Below are positions 32,898 to 44,637 of a stretch of DNA of 64,000 nt, piece by piece. The notes below the pieces were generated by a model. The model did not search any database and was not told the DNA's origin. It saw nothing but the letters and a program-made list of their open reading frames with translations. Numbering within the stretch: position 1 is the first letter of the stretch; every line of letters begins with the position of its first letter. The DNA is taken from positions 1 to 64,000 of the forward strand of contig NZ_MSRR01000013.1 of NCBI RefSeq assembly GCF_001956585.1, given 5' to 3'. The position numbers and the translations under genes are program-made. Source of the stretch: Actinomyces naeslundii. Its GTDB lineage: Bacteria; Actinomycetota; Actinomycetes; Actinomycetales; Actinomycetaceae.

Positions 32898-35207
32898 TCA
32901 GCGGGACTTGGTGGTGCCCTGCGGCGATCCGCTGGACTCCATGCGCTTGGCCAGGCAGTGCTCGGCGTCGTAGCCCTGGGAGTCGCACCAGGCGTTGGCC
33001 TCGTCGGCGGTCGCGTAGAGCTCGCCGGACAGGGTCACCCACCAACCACCGACGTCGAACACCGACCACTCGCTGGTGTTGACGATCACGGCATTCGGGT
33101 TGGCCTGCCGCGTCTTGAGGAACTCGGCGAGGATCGAGCGGTTGGTCCATGTCTGCCCGTCGGCGACCAGGTCCACCTGCTTGGAGGACAGCTGCGGGGT
33201 CCACTTGCCCAGGAACTTACTCATGACGGCGGAGCGGTCGTGCTTGGCCTGCCACTGCAGGGCGTCGCCGGCGGCCTGCTCGTCCTGCTCCTGCTGGTTC
33301 GCGTTGGAGTTCGAGGACGAGGCCATCGTCATCGGGGAGTTCGTCGAGCTCTTCGAGGTGACGCTGGACTGCGAGCCGCGGTCGAAAGAGGGCTTGACCG
33401 TGAGGGTCTTGAGGTCGAGGTCCTTGGCGGTGCGGAAGTAGTGCTGCTCACCGAAGCGCAGCGTCACCGCCCGTCCGCCGTTGGGGATGATGAGCGGATC
33501 GCTGGAGAGGTCGAAGGTTCCCGAGGCCACGAGGTGGTCGACGTCGGCACCGCCGGTCGGGCTCGCGGAGCTGTAGATGAGGACCTGGTTGGACGATCCG
33601 CCGAGGAAGTCGCCCTCGGCGCAGGAGGTCGTCACATTGCCCTGGACATTCAGCTCACCCTGGCCGTCCTCCACCGAGGTGATGGTGAAGGTCGGCATGC
33701 TGGAGCAGGCCTTGACCGCCCCCGAGGGCAGGGCCGTCGCGGTTGACGTGGCGGCAGCGTCGGCCTGACCGTTGTTCTGGTTGCCGCCCTCGCCGGCCTT
33801 GTCCTGGGAGGTGGAGTCGTCGTCCTTGTCCTTGCTGGAGAAGTAGTTGCCGGCCCATACGCCGCCTCCGCCGGCGATGATGAGGAGGAGAACCACGATG
33901 ATCGCCACCAGGCGCCCGGTGCCGGATCTCGAGGGCTGCTTCTGCTGCTGGGGCGGCGGCATCTGGGCCGCCATCTGGGCCCCGAACATGTCCTGCTCCA
34001 CCGCCGGCTGCGCGGCGGAGAAGCCCGACGGCGCCCCGCTGGGGGTCTCCGCCCAGGCGGCAATGTCCTCGGCCGACGGTGGCGGTGCCACCGGAAGAGC
34101 CACCGAATCGGCCGAGCCCGCCGCAGAAGCAACCGAGCCGGCCGCCGGGGCCGCGGACTGCGCCGAGGTCATCGCCTCGGCCGAGCCGACCTCGGGCCAC
34201 TGAGACGCGGAGGCGAAGACCGCCGGGGCCTCAACCTCTGGGATGTCCTCGGTCTGACCCTCATCAGCCGCGGGGACGGGCTCAGTCTGACTGTCGTCAA
34301 CCTCTGGGATGTCCTCGGTCCGGCCCTCATCAGCCGCGACCGACTCATCCCCGGAGTCGTCAGCCGGCTCGCCGGCTGCTGAGTCCTCGACGGCCTGATC
34401 ACCCGGACCCGACTCGTCCTCGAAGGACTCGTCCGCCTCCGCTTCCTCATCGGCCGTGCCGGCACCATCATCGTCGGAGTCCGCAGCCTCGTCGTCCTCG
34501 GTCGGCTCCGCCGTCAGATCGGTGGCCGGCTCATCGGAGCCTTCATCATCCGGCTCATCGGGGCCCGGGTCCTCAGCCGCTTCGGCGTCCTCCTCGGCCT
34601 CCTTGCCCTCCTCGGCCTCCCTAGTCTCCTGCTCGTCATCGGCCTCGCCAGGACCGTCATCAGCGGTGCCCACGGCCTCGTCAGTGACAGCCTCAGTGAC
34701 ATCCTCGGTGACATCCTCGGTGACGTCTGCATCCTCTGCGGTCTCAGTGGCAGTCTCACCGCCCTCAGCCGCTTCGGCCTCGTCCTCGTCCACCGGCGTG
34801 GGATCGTCCTCAGCCGGCTCGGTCTCCTCGGAGGCCTGCGGCGCCTCGGTCTGCTCCTGACTCTGCTCCGCGTCCGTCTGCTTCTCTTCAGCCGGCTCCG
34901 CCTCCGCCGGGGCCTCCTGGGCGGTAGCGGGCTCCGCGACGGGCTCGCCGCCCGCGGTACCGGCAGCAGCAGACTCCGCGTCGTCGGTCAGGAAGCCACG
35001 TGCCCGGAGGTTGGCGAGCACCTCGACGTTCCCGGTGCTGGCCAGCCAGCCGAGCAGGTCGGGGTAGGCCGCCGGGTTGGTCGACAACGGAGCCCACAGG
35101 TCTGGCCGGCTCTGCGCGATCGCGGCCTGCAGGGCCTGATCCGGAGTCTGGGCGGCAACCGCCGCGTCGGCCTGGTGAGCCGCCATCATGAGCTGAACCG
35201 GATCCAT
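32898..35207 (-). CDS. leucine-rich-repeat-variant membrane protein with long acidic linker
   Basis: A 769-residue protein. N-terminal 1-73 carry an LRV-like helical unit (SRPDLWAPLSTNPAAYPDLLGWLASTG, VLANLRARG). Residues about 75-420 are a Glu/Asp/Ala/Pro-rich disordered stretch with internal repeats such as EDIPEV and QTEDIPEV. One membrane helix lies at about 431-453 (AIIVVLLLIIAGGGGVWAG). The C-terminal 300 residues are outside and contain CSSMPTFTI and a VTTSC pair, then a polar region and a final WWVTLSGELYATADEANAWC. The start ATG 35207 has GGAAGGG 7 nt upstream. Topology suggests linking an internal sensor to an envelope domain; the function is unknown. Confidence 0.75.
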   Translation of the reverse strand: MDPVQLMMAAHQADAAVAAQTPDQALQAAIAQSRPDLWAPLSTNPAAYPDLLGWLASTGNVEVLANLRARGFLTDDAESAAAGTAGGEPVAEPATAQEAPAEAEPAEEKQTDAEQSQEQTEAPQASEETEPAEDDPTPVDEDEAEAAEGGETATETAEDADVTEDVTEDVTEAVTDEAVGTADDGPGEADDEQETREAEEGKEAEEDAEAAEDPGPDEPDDEGSDEPATDLTAEPTEDDEAADSDDDGAGTADEEAEADESFEDESGPGDQAVEDSAAGEPADDSGDESVAADEGRTEDIPEVDDSQTEPVPAADEGQTEDIPEVEAPAVFASASQWPEVGSAEAMTSAQSAAPAAGSVASAAGSADSVALPVAPPPSAEDIAAWAETPSGAPSGFSAAQPAVEQDMFGAQMAAQMPPPQQQKQPSRSGTGRLVAIIVVLLLIIAGGGGVWAGNYFSSKDKDDDSTSQDKAGEGGNQNNGQADAAATSTATALPSGAVKACSSMPTFTITSVEDGQGELNVQGNVTTSCAEGDFLGGSSNQVLIYSSASPTGGADVDHLVASGTFDLSSDPLIIPNGGRAVTLRFGEQHYFRTAKDLDLKTLTVKPSFDRGSQSSVTSKSSTNSPMTMASSSNSNANQQEQDEQAAGDALQWQAKHDRSAVMSKFLGKWTPQLSSKQVDLVADGQTWTNRSILAEFLKTRQANPNAVIVNTSEWSVFDVGGWWVTLSGELYATADEANAWCDSQGYDAEHCLAKRMESSGSPQGTTKSR

Positions 35208-35492
35208 GCAGAGCCCTTCCGGGAGAACGTATGGGTGACCTCGACTGATCAGGCTCGTCACAACCCGTCCCGGGTCCTTCAAAGGCGCCGATCAGCCTTG
35301 ATGGTAGTCACGAATCGGCCACGAGGGTCAAGAAACGATGTCGGCCGAGGAAATCCGCCGCCCAGTCACGGGCACGTACCCTCGTCTCAGGGGAGTCCCC
35401 TACCGCAGATCAGGGTCGTTCGGCCATACGGCCAGGGGCTTGTCCTCCGTCAGGAGGATTCGACCGATCCATGCCACTGTCAGACTGAACCT

Positions 35493-36308
35493 ATGAGTAG
35501 TTCCGTTCCTGTACCAGCAGCCCCTTCCGTCCTCGCTCCTCACCGCCCCGTCGACAACCCGGTGGTCTCCGCCCGCAGCCTCACCAAGGTCTACGGCCGC
35601 GGCTCGGGAGCCGTCAAAGCACTCGACGCCGTCAACGTCGACATCGCCCGAGCCCGCTTCACCGCGATCATGGGCCCCTCCGGCTCCGGCAAGTCCACCC
35701 TCATGCACTGCCTGGCGGGCCTGGACTCGGTGACCTCCGGGGAGATCATGCTCGACGGAGACATGGTCTCCTCCATGAGCCAGCGTCGCCTCACCCGTCT
35801 GCGCCGCGAGCGCATCGGCTTCATCTTCCAGTCATTCAACCTGGTCCCCACGCTCTCAGCCTCAGAGAACATCACCCTGCCCCTGGACATCGCCCGCAAG
35901 AAGGTCAACCGGCAGCGCTTCGACCAGGTGGTCGACGCCGTCGGCCTCAAGGACCGCCTGTCCCACCGGCCCGCCGAGCTCTCCGGCGGCCAGGTCCAGC
36001 GCGTGGCCTGCGCCCGAGCGCTCGTGGGCGAGCCGGCAGTCGTCTTCGCCGACGAGCCCACCGGCAACCTCGATTCCCACTCCACCGAGCAGGTCCTGGA
36101 GATCCTGCGCCGCAGCGTCAACGACCTGGGGCAGTCAGTGGTCATGGTGACCCACGAGCCGGAGGCGGCCGCCTGGGCGGACACCGTCATCTTCCTGCGC
36201 GACGGGCACGTCGTGGCCGAGCTGGCCGACCCCAACCGCGACCGGGTCCTGGACGCCCTGCGCGAGCTGAGCGAGGCCGACTCCGCGCCCGCCACCAAGG
36301 GGGCCTGA
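35493..36308 (+). CDS. ABC transporter ATP-binding protein, MacB/LolD type
   Basis: A 271-residue ATPase. Walker A GPSGSGKST, Q-loop FIFQSFNLVPTLSA, signature LSGGQVQRVACARAL, Walker B VVFADEPTGNLD and the H-loop MVTHEPEA are all intact. The pattern (VKALDAVNV, NLVPTLSASENI) is of the MacB/LolD/YknY family that powers FtsX-like permeases. It is followed 3 bp later by such a permease. Start ATG 35493; the upstream longer frame from 35175 is not supported. Confidence 0.93.
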   Translation: MSSSVPVPAAPSVLAPHRPVDNPVVSARSLTKVYGRGSGAVKALDAVNVDIARARFTAIMGPSGSGKSTLMHCLAGLDSVTSGEIMLDGDMVSSMSQRRLTRLRRERIGFIFQSFNLVPTLSASENITLPLDIARKKVNRQRFDQVVDAVGLKDRLSHRPAELSGGQVQRVACARALVGEPAVVFADEPTGNLDSHSTEQVLEILRRSVNDLGQSVVMVTHEPEAAAWADTVIFLRDGHVVAELADPNRDRVLDALRELSEADSAPATKGA

Positions 36309-36311
36309 GCC

Positions 36312-38894
36312 GTGAACCGAGTCGCCTGGCGCTCCGTACGCGCCCATGCCAAGCAGTTCTTCCTCACCACCTTCGCGGTCGTCCTGGGGGTGGCATTCCT
36401 GTCGGGCACGCTGGCCCTGCGCGCCTCCATGTCGGAGACCTTCTCCAAGCTGACCTCCTCCACCATCACCTCGGACCTGTACGTCGAGGGCGCCAAGATC
36501 GCCTCCGACGGCAACAACGGCTCCTCCGACTCCACGCAGACCCAGCCCATTGACAGCTCCCTGGCCGATCAGATCAAGCAGATCGACGGCGTCGAGGCCG
36601 CCAAGCCCGACGCCCAGACGACCGGGGTCCTCGTGGGCGCCAACGACACCCCGGTCTCGAACATGGGAGCACCCACGCTCTTCCTGCCGCTGTACGACAA
36701 GGAGCCGGGCCGGACCTGGGCCCAGGGTCACATGCCCCAGGGCGGGGGCGAGATCGCCCTGGAGTCCGGGGCCCTGAAGAACTCCGGACTCAAGGTCGGG
36801 GACAAGACGCACATCGTCATCCAGGGTCAGCCCACCGAGGTCACCGTGGTCGGTGAGTTCCACTTCGAGTCCTCCATGGCCAGCGCGACGGTCGTGGGAA
36901 TGGACCCGGACTGGCTCATGCCCATCGCCGCCCCGGACGGGAAGGTCTCCAACATCACGATCGACCTTGCTAAAGGAGCCTCGCTGGACACAGTCAAGTC
37001 CGAGGTCACCAAGGTCGTTCCCGACGACGCTCAGGTGAAGACTCGCGCCGAGCTCATCAAGGAGCAGAACAAGACCATCGAGTCCCAGCTGGGCTTCGTT
37101 CAGACCTTCCTCATGGTCTTCGTCGTCGTCGCCATGTTCGTGGGCTCCTTCATCATCATGAACTCCTTCGCGATGAGTGTGCGCCAGCGGGTCAAGGAGT
37201 TCGCCCTCCTGCGGGCGGTGGGCGCATCGCCCGGATCGGTGTTCGGCATCGTGTTCCTCCAGGCGGTCGTCATCGGGATCGTCGGCTCCGCCCTGGGCGT
37301 GGCCGCAGGGGCCGGGCTCCTGGCCGGACTGGCCAAGCTGCTGGACAACATGGGCATGCCGCTGCTGGAGGGCACCGGCCTGACCGCGCCGATCATCGTG
37401 ATCTCACTGGTGGTGGGACTGGCCGTCACCATCATCGGCGCCCTGCTACCGGCGCGTGAGGCCGCCCTGACCCACCCGGTCGAGGCGATGCGCGGGGTCT
37501 CGGGCTCTCGGGAGAAGTCGCTGGTGCTGCGCACGATCATCGGCGGGCTGCTGCTGGCAGCCGGAGCGGCCGCGGTCGCCGCCGCCTGGGTGAACGAGAA
37601 CTTGGAGCAGCGCCAGCTCATCATGGGCCTGGGTGCGGGAGGAGTGGTCCTGGGACTGCTCATCGTCTCCCCGACCCTGGCGCGCCCGGTGGTCGCCGTC
37701 CTGGGACTGCCATTCCGCATGCTGCGGCCGTCTGGACGCCTGGCATTGCGCAACATCGTCCACAACCCGCGCCGCACGGCCAACACCTCCGGCGCCCTCA
37801 TGGTGGGCATGGCCCTGGTGTGCGCCGGCGCCACACTGGCCGCCTCCTTCAGCGCCTCGACCGCCGACGAGATCGACAGGTCCCTCAAGGCCGACTTCTT
37901 GGTCCAGCCCGCAACAATGAGCAGCTCGAACACCAAGCTCTCCAGCGAGAAGGCCAAGGAGCTCGCCGCGATCGACGGCGTCAAGGAGACCTCCTCCTAC
38001 ACCCTCTACGTCAACGCCGTCACCAAACCCGATGGCTCTCAGAATCCTGCGGCGACATCCCTCGTCATCGACCCCGCCACCTACTCCAGTGCCTACGACA
38101 TACGGGTGACCTCCGGATCGTTGAGCGACCTCGATGCCACGCATGTGGCGGTCAACAAGACCGAGAACCTCAAGATGGGCGACAAGGTCACCCTCACCGG
38201 CCCGAACGGGAGCGTGGAGGCAACGGTCGGCGCCATCGTCGACCCGAAGGGAATCGGCGGCACCTACTTCTACTCCCCCAAGGTGGCGGCGGCGGTGGGG
38301 TCCTGGACCTCACCGGGGACCAGCACCGACCCGGACCACGTCCTGGACGCACCCTTGGGCATGCTCCTCACCCTGGAGGACGGTGCGAACCTCGACACCG
38401 TGCGCCACAAGGCGGAGGACATCGTGGCTGACACCTACCAGTACTCGGTGAACGACGCCAGCCAGCTCTCCGACAAGGTCGGCCAGCGGGTCAATCAGAT
38501 GCTCGCCGTCCTCTACGGGCTGCTCGGGCTGAGCATCGTCATCGCCATCCTGGGCATCGTCAACACTCTGGTGCTCTCAGTCTCGGAGCGCACCCGGGAG
38601 ATCGGGCTCATGCGCGCCGTCGGACTGGGCAAGACCCAGCTGTCCGGCGAGATCATCACCGAGTCCGTCCTCACCTCCCTGTACGGCACTGTGCTGGGCG
38701 GGGCGACCGGAGTGGTCTTGGCAGCGGCGCTCAAGAAGATCCTGGAGGACCAGGGGCTCACGTCTCTGAGCGTCCCCTGGGGCCAGATGGTGGGCATGCT
38801 CGCGCTCTCCGTGGTGGTCGGCATTGTCGCGGCCCTGTGGCCGGCGCTGCGGGCCTCCCGGCTCCCGGTCCTGGATGCCATCGCCACCGAGTGA
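36312..38894 (+). CDS. FtsX-family ABC permease (MacB-like, two FtsX domains)
   Basis: An 860-residue permease with an N-terminal helix (FFLTTFAVVLGVAFLSGTLALRA), a periplasmic-type domain, three helices of the first FtsX unit around 265-385 (ending PAREAALTHPVEAMRG), two middle helices, a second extracytoplasmic domain, and three final helices (LYGLLGLSIVIAILGIVNTLVLS ... MRAVGLGK ... PALRASRLPVLDAI). The FtsX loop motif RAVG is seen in both copies. It pairs with the ATPase directly upstream. Such systems move lipids, peptides or antibiotics or act as mechanotransmitters; the substrate is unknown. Start is GTG 36312. Confidence 0.92.
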   Translation: MNRVAWRSVRAHAKQFFLTTFAVVLGVAFLSGTLALRASMSETFSKLTSSTITSDLYVEGAKIASDGNNGSSDSTQTQPIDSSLADQIKQIDGVEAAKPDAQTTGVLVGANDTPVSNMGAPTLFLPLYDKEPGRTWAQGHMPQGGGEIALESGALKNSGLKVGDKTHIVIQGQPTEVTVVGEFHFESSMASATVVGMDPDWLMPIAAPDGKVSNITIDLAKGASLDTVKSEVTKVVPDDAQVKTRAELIKEQNKTIESQLGFVQTFLMVFVVVAMFVGSFIIMNSFAMSVRQRVKEFALLRAVGASPGSVFGIVFLQAVVIGIVGSALGVAAGAGLLAGLAKLLDNMGMPLLEGTGLTAPIIVISLVVGLAVTIIGALLPAREAALTHPVEAMRGVSGSREKSLVLRTIIGGLLLAAGAAAVAAAWVNENLEQRQLIMGLGAGGVVLGLLIVSPTLARPVVAVLGLPFRMLRPSGRLALRNIVHNPRRTANTSGALMVGMALVCAGATLAASFSASTADEIDRSLKADFLVQPATMSSSNTKLSSEKAKELAAIDGVKETSSYTLYVNAVTKPDGSQNPAATSLVIDPATYSSAYDIRVTSGSLSDLDATHVAVNKTENLKMGDKVTLTGPNGSVEATVGAIVDPKGIGGTYFYSPKVAAAVGSWTSPGTSTDPDHVLDAPLGMLLTLEDGANLDTVRHKAEDIVADTYQYSVNDASQLSDKVGQRVNQMLAVLYGLLGLSIVIAILGIVNTLVLSVSERTREIGLMRAVGLGKTQLSGEIITESVLTSLYGTVLGGATGVVLAAALKKILEDQGLTSLSVPWGQMVGMLALSVVVGIVAALWPALRASRLPVLDAIATE

Positions 38895-39033
38895 GCACTG
38901 AGCAGACGGTAGGTGGGAGCGCGGTCCGCCGGCTCCGCCCGGCACCGTCCACACATCTGCTGGCGCCTCACGGCGGCAGCCGGCGGGGCTGAATCATCCA
39001 GCCGGCACTGGAACAGTGACGGACCCGCTGACG

Positions 39034-39080
39034 CCGGCGCCCCGGCCCGATCCCCCGACGGGGGCGGACCGGGGCGCCGG
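39034..39080. terminator. long GC-rich hairpin after the MacB-type operon
   Basis: Outer arms CCGGCGCCCCGG (39034-39045) and its complement (39069-39080) enclose a further CCCCC/GGGGG pair on a GAC loop. It lies 140 bp past the permease stop. The rest of 38895-39208 shows no gene. Confidence 0.65.
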
Positions 39081-39208
39081 TGTGTGCCTGGTCCATCTGA
39101 AACCCGCCCCGAGCCGCACTCACCGGATATTCCCACGCCCGATATCTTCCTTATCACCGGCTCTCCCCCCTGCCGCGCCTGTTTCAGCTCCGATAGCCTC
39201 GGTCGATC

Positions 39209-41127
<1,919 letters not shown>

Positions 41128-41128
<1 letters not shown>

Positions 41129-42864
41129 TGGCGCTTCCCGTCGCACCCGGGCCCGTCGCCCTGCGCAAGACCTTCCGGATCATGGCCTCCTACCGGGGGC
41201 ACTTCGCCGTCGTCCTGGCCCTCCAGATCACGGCGGTCCTGGCCACGCTCGTGGCCCCGCAGCTGCTGGGGCGGCTGGTCGGGCGGGTCTCGGCCGGGCG
41301 GGCCAACGCCGGCTATGTCGACCGGATCGTGCTGACCATCATCGCGGTCTCGCTCGTGGGCGCGCTCATCAACCGCTTCGCCCAGAAGTACGCCCGGACC
41401 CTGGGTGAGTCGGTCTTCGCGGACCTGCGCGAGCGCATGATGAACCGGGTGGTGCACCTGCCGCTGAGCGCCGTGGAGTCCGCCGGCACCGGCGACCTCG
41501 TGGGCCGCACCACCACCGACGTCTCCCGCATCGAGTTCCTCGTCCGGGTGGGGATCCCACAGATCCTCGTGTGCGTGGTGACGATCGTCTTCACCCTCCT
41601 GGCCGCGGCCTTCGCCGACCCCCTCCTGGCGCTCGGGCTGCTCATCATCGCCCCGCCGGTGTGGTCGATGATGCACTGGTACCTGCCGATCTCCATCCCC
41701 GCCTACCGGGCCGAGTCGGCCGCCCAGGCCCGCCTCAACGGCGTGGTCTCCGAGACGGTCGAGCACGCCGAGACCGTGGACGCGCTGGGCATCGGTGCGC
41801 GCCGCGAGCGGGCCATCATGGCCTCCATCAAGGAGGCCTGGTCCCTGGAGCGCTACACGGCCATGCTGCGGGTGCGCCTGTTCATGGTGCTCGACGTCGC
41901 CTGGCGGGCGCCCGTCGTCGTCATCCTCCTGTGGGGCGGGTTCCTGGCCTCCCGCGGCTACGCGACCCTGGGGGCGATCACCACCGTCGCCCTCTACTCG
42001 ATGGAGCTGCGCAAGCCGGTGGGGCAGCTCATGTTCTGGATCGACCAGGTCCAGATCGCCCAGGCCTCCCTGTCCCGGATCCTGGGCGTTGAGGAGGTGC
42101 CCGACGACCGCACCCCGACCGGCGAGGAGCCCGAGGGCACGCGGATCGTGCTTAACGACGTGCGTTTCTCCTACCGGGAGGGCGTCGAGGTGCTCCACGG
42201 GATCGACCTGGAGCTCGTGCCCGGGGAGCGGCTGGCCGTCGTCGGGCCCTCGGGCTCCGGGAAGTCCACGCTGGGGCGGATGCTGGCGGGCATCAACCCG
42301 CCCACCTCCGGGCGCGTGAGCGTGGGCGGGGTGGCGCTGACGGACCTCACCGAGGACGAGCTGCGCCGCCACGTGGCCCTGGTGACCCAGGAGCACCACG
42401 TGTTCGTCGGGTCCGTGGCGGACAACGTGCGCCTGGGGCGTCCGGGCGCCTCGGATGAGACGATCCGCGAGGCGATCGAGGCCATCGGGGCCGACGCCTG
42501 GGTGGACGAGCTGCCCGAGGGGATGGACACGATGGTCGGCTCCGGGCACCTGAACCTCACCCCGGCCCAGGCCCAGGAGGTGGCGCTGGCCCGACTCGTG
42601 CTACTGGACCCGCACACGCTCATCCTGGATGAGGCCACCTCGCTGCTGGACCCGCGCGCCGCGCGGACCCTGGAGCGGACCCTGTCCACGGCGCTGGCCG
42701 GGCGCACCGTCATCGAGGTGGCCCACCGTCTCTACACGGCCGCCGACGCCGACCGGGTCGCCGTCGTCATGGACGGGCGGATCGTCGAGCTCGGCACCCA
42801 CGACGAGCTCGTGGCCCTCGGCGGGGAGTACGCGAGCCTGTGGCAGGCATGGAACCAGGAGTAG
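41128..42864 (+). CDS. heterodimeric ABC exporter half-transporter with degenerate signature
   Basis: A 578-residue subunit: six membrane helices, then an ATPase with intact Walker A GPSGSGKST (373-381), Q-loop VTQEHHVFVGS, and Walker B LILDEATS (D501, E502) and H-loop VAHRLYTA. The signature LSGGQ is changed to LTPAQ (477-481). With the previous subunit it forms one complete ATP site (its own Walker A/B plus the partner's LSGGQ) and one dead site. The start is at 41128, overlapping the upstream stop. It is an exporter, possibly of lipids, peptides or drugs. Confidence 0.93.
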
Positions 42865-43078
42865 CGGTCCGGGTCCGAGCGCTCGCCCTCGTAGATCGCC
42901 GGTGGCGAAAGCCGGGCCCCATATCCCTAACCTACAAACCCGCCCAGGCCTGCGTTGTTCCACGATGGCGCGCGCTGTGAGATTCTTGGGTCGGCGGGTC
43001 GTCCCACTGTCGCGATCCCGCCGCCTCGCAGTCAGTCGACTGCACCCAACGCTGCACCTCACACAAGAAGGTCCGTTC

Positions 43079-43564
43079 ATGCCCAACAACCAGCCACCTC
43101 CCCCGCCGTCGCAGGCGACGCCGTCGGCCTCCACCACGCCTCCTCGGGGGACCAACGGGTCCCAGCCCACGCTCGGTGAGCTCATCGCCCGTATCTCGGA
43201 GAACATCTCGGCGCTGGTGCGAGGTGAGATCGATCTGGCCAAGGCCAAGGGCCAGCGCATGGCCAAGGAGATGGGCCTGGGAGCCGGGCTGCTCGGCGCC
43301 GCCGGGGTTCTGGCCCTGTTCATCTTCGGGCTGCTGCTCGGGGCGATGACGGCGGCGCTGTCCAACGTCATGCCGCTGTGGGCGGCCTTCCTCGTGGTGG
43401 CACTGATCCTCACGGTGATCGCCGTGCCGATGGCCCTGATCGGTATCAAGCGGCTCAAGGCCGCCAAGGCGGACACACCCACGCCGCAGGAGGGTCTGAT
43501 GGAGTCGGTCAACGCCGTCAAGGGCGCCGTCGCCTCCGGCCTGGAGAGGGGGAACGCCCAGTGA
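43079..43564 (+). CDS. phage-holin-superfamily-III-like membrane protein
   Basis: A 161-residue protein: Pro/Ser-rich N-tail (1-30), the amphipathic helix TLGELIARISENISALVRGEIDLAKAKG, and two membrane helices (LLGAAGVLALFIFGLLLGAM and LWAAFLVVALILTVIAVPMAL), then a polar tail. This matches the actinobacterial 'phage holin family' (Phage_holin_3_6) proteins, which are chromosomal and not phage-borne despite the name. AGAAGG precedes the ATG. It heads a three-gene coupled operon. Confidence 0.8.
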   Translation: MPNNQPPPPPSQATPSASTTPPRGTNGSQPTLGELIARISENISALVRGEIDLAKAKGQRMAKEMGLGAGLLGAAGVLALFIFGLLLGAMTAALSNVMPLWAAFLVVALILTVIAVPMALIGIKRLKAAKADTPTPQEGLMESVNAVKGAVASGLERGNAQ

Positions 43565-44037
43565 GCACCCACACCGCACCCACGCCCGCGTCCGCTGCGC
43601 AGGCCGCGCCGTCGGCCGATGCCGTGCTGTCCGACATGGCGGCCCGGCGCCTGGCGCTGGCCGCCGACGTCGACGAGCTCGCCGCCCGCCTGGCGCCGCA
43701 CAACCTGGCCAAGGTCGCCAAGCTCAAGGCCCGCGAGCAGGTCCAGGACCTGCGCAGCCAGGCCGTCAGCAAGGTCGAGGAAAGGGTCGGGCAGGTCAAG
43801 AGCCGTCTGACCTCGCTGGTCGGCGGTGGCACCGACCCCAACGGCGGTGTCGACTCCTACGAACCCGGCACGCTGACCCTCGGCCAGCGCGTCACCCGCC
43901 TGTTCGATGACGCCCGCGACGGCGACCCCGCCTCGCTGGGGATCGTCACGGCGGCGGGGCTCGCCCTGGCGGGTCTGAGTGTGACGGCGACCGTCGCCGC
44001 GGTCAAGGTTTTCCGTGCTCGGGCGGGCCGGGCATGA
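43561..44037 (+). CDS. DUF3618 family protein 1
   Basis: A 158-residue protein with the DUF3618 helix (RRLALAADVDELAARLAPHN), a long charged helix (AKVAKLKAREQVQDLRSQAV) and one membrane helix near the C-terminus (LGIVTAAGLALAGLSVTATVAAV). GTGA overlap couples it to the holin-like gene. DUF3618 proteins are usual partners of that gene; the function is unknown, presumably membrane-associated. Confidence 0.75.
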   Translation: MSTHTAPTPASAAQAAPSADAVLSDMAARRLALAADVDELAARLAPHNLAKVAKLKAREQVQDLRSQAVSKVEERVGQVKSRLTSLVGGGTDPNGGVDSYEPGTLTLGQRVTRLFDDARDGDPASLGIVTAAGLALAGLSVTATVAAVKVFRARAGRA

Positions 44038-44480
44038 CCAGCGGTCAGGAGGCAGGCGCGTCCGGCGCCGATGGCGCCGGGGCTGCCGGCTCCGGGTCGT
44101 TGAGCCCCGAGCAGATCGAGGAGCGGCTGCGCGCCCAGCGCGCGGCCCTGGCGGCGAGCGTCGATGAGTTCGCATCCCGGGTCGACCCGCGCACGCAGGC
44201 GAGGGAGGCCGGGGAGCATCTGCGCGAGCAGGCGAGTGCCCGGGCCGACCACCTGCGTGAGCAGGCCGTCGCCGGGGCCGGCCGGTTGCGTGAGCAAGCA
44301 GAGGCCAGCGCCGGCCGACTGCGCGAGGAGGCCCGCCGGTGGACCGAGCAGGCAGAAGAGACCTGGGAGCGCGCCAAGCAGGGCGACTCCGAGGCGACCT
44401 CCACGCTCGCCAAGGCGGCCGCCGTCGCCGGAGGCGTGGTGACCGCCGGCATCGTCCTGTCCCGCCTCGTCCGTCGCTGA
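44034..44480 (+). CDS. DUF3618 family protein 2 with LREQA repeats
   Basis: A 148-residue protein: the DUF3618 start (SPEQIEERLRAQRAALAASVDEFASRV), then a regular repeat with a period of about 11 residues around LREQA/LREEA (at least four copies between about 62 and 104), which suggests a long amphipathic or coiled helix, and a C-terminal membrane helix (LAKAAAVAGGVVTAGIVLSRLVRR). ATGA overlap with the gene before. It is probably a membrane-anchored helical protein acting with its neighbours. Confidence 0.7.
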   Translation: MTSGQEAGASGADGAGAAGSGSLSPEQIEERLRAQRAALAASVDEFASRVDPRTQAREAGEHLREQASARADHLREQAVAGAGRLREQAEASAGRLREEARRWTEQAEETWERAKQGDSEATSTLAKAAAVAGGVVTAGIVLSRLVRR

Positions 44481-44569
44481 CACCGACGGCTCCCGAGCCC
44501 GCCGAGCGCCAGGCTCCACCCACCCGCCGGACCGCACGTCGTTCCCAGCGGCCACACCGGCCACCTGTC

Positions 44570-44637
44570 GAGGACGCACCATAAGCCTCGAGAACTGCGC
44601 CCCCGGGATCAGTTCTCAGCACTTAAGGTGCGTCCTC
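44570..44637. repeat. long hairpin, palindromic element copy 2 (terminator-like)
   Basis: A 28-nt left arm (44570-44597) pairs with 44610-44637 with few mismatches and a 12-nt loop. It begins GAGGACGCACCATAAG, shared with the element at 18617. It closes the holin/DUF3618 operon and can act as a terminator. Confidence 0.55.

Noticed and set aside
32200-34900. Repeated acidic units in the LRV protein as a possible CRISPR or tandem DNA repeat
   Set aside because: The repeats are short, irregular and in-frame protein repeats, with no spacer-repeat regularity.
43079-43564. Possible prophage remnant (holin-like protein)
   Set aside because: This holin-superfamily-III-like protein is a common chromosomal actinobacterial gene coupled to DUF3618 genes; no other phage gene is near.
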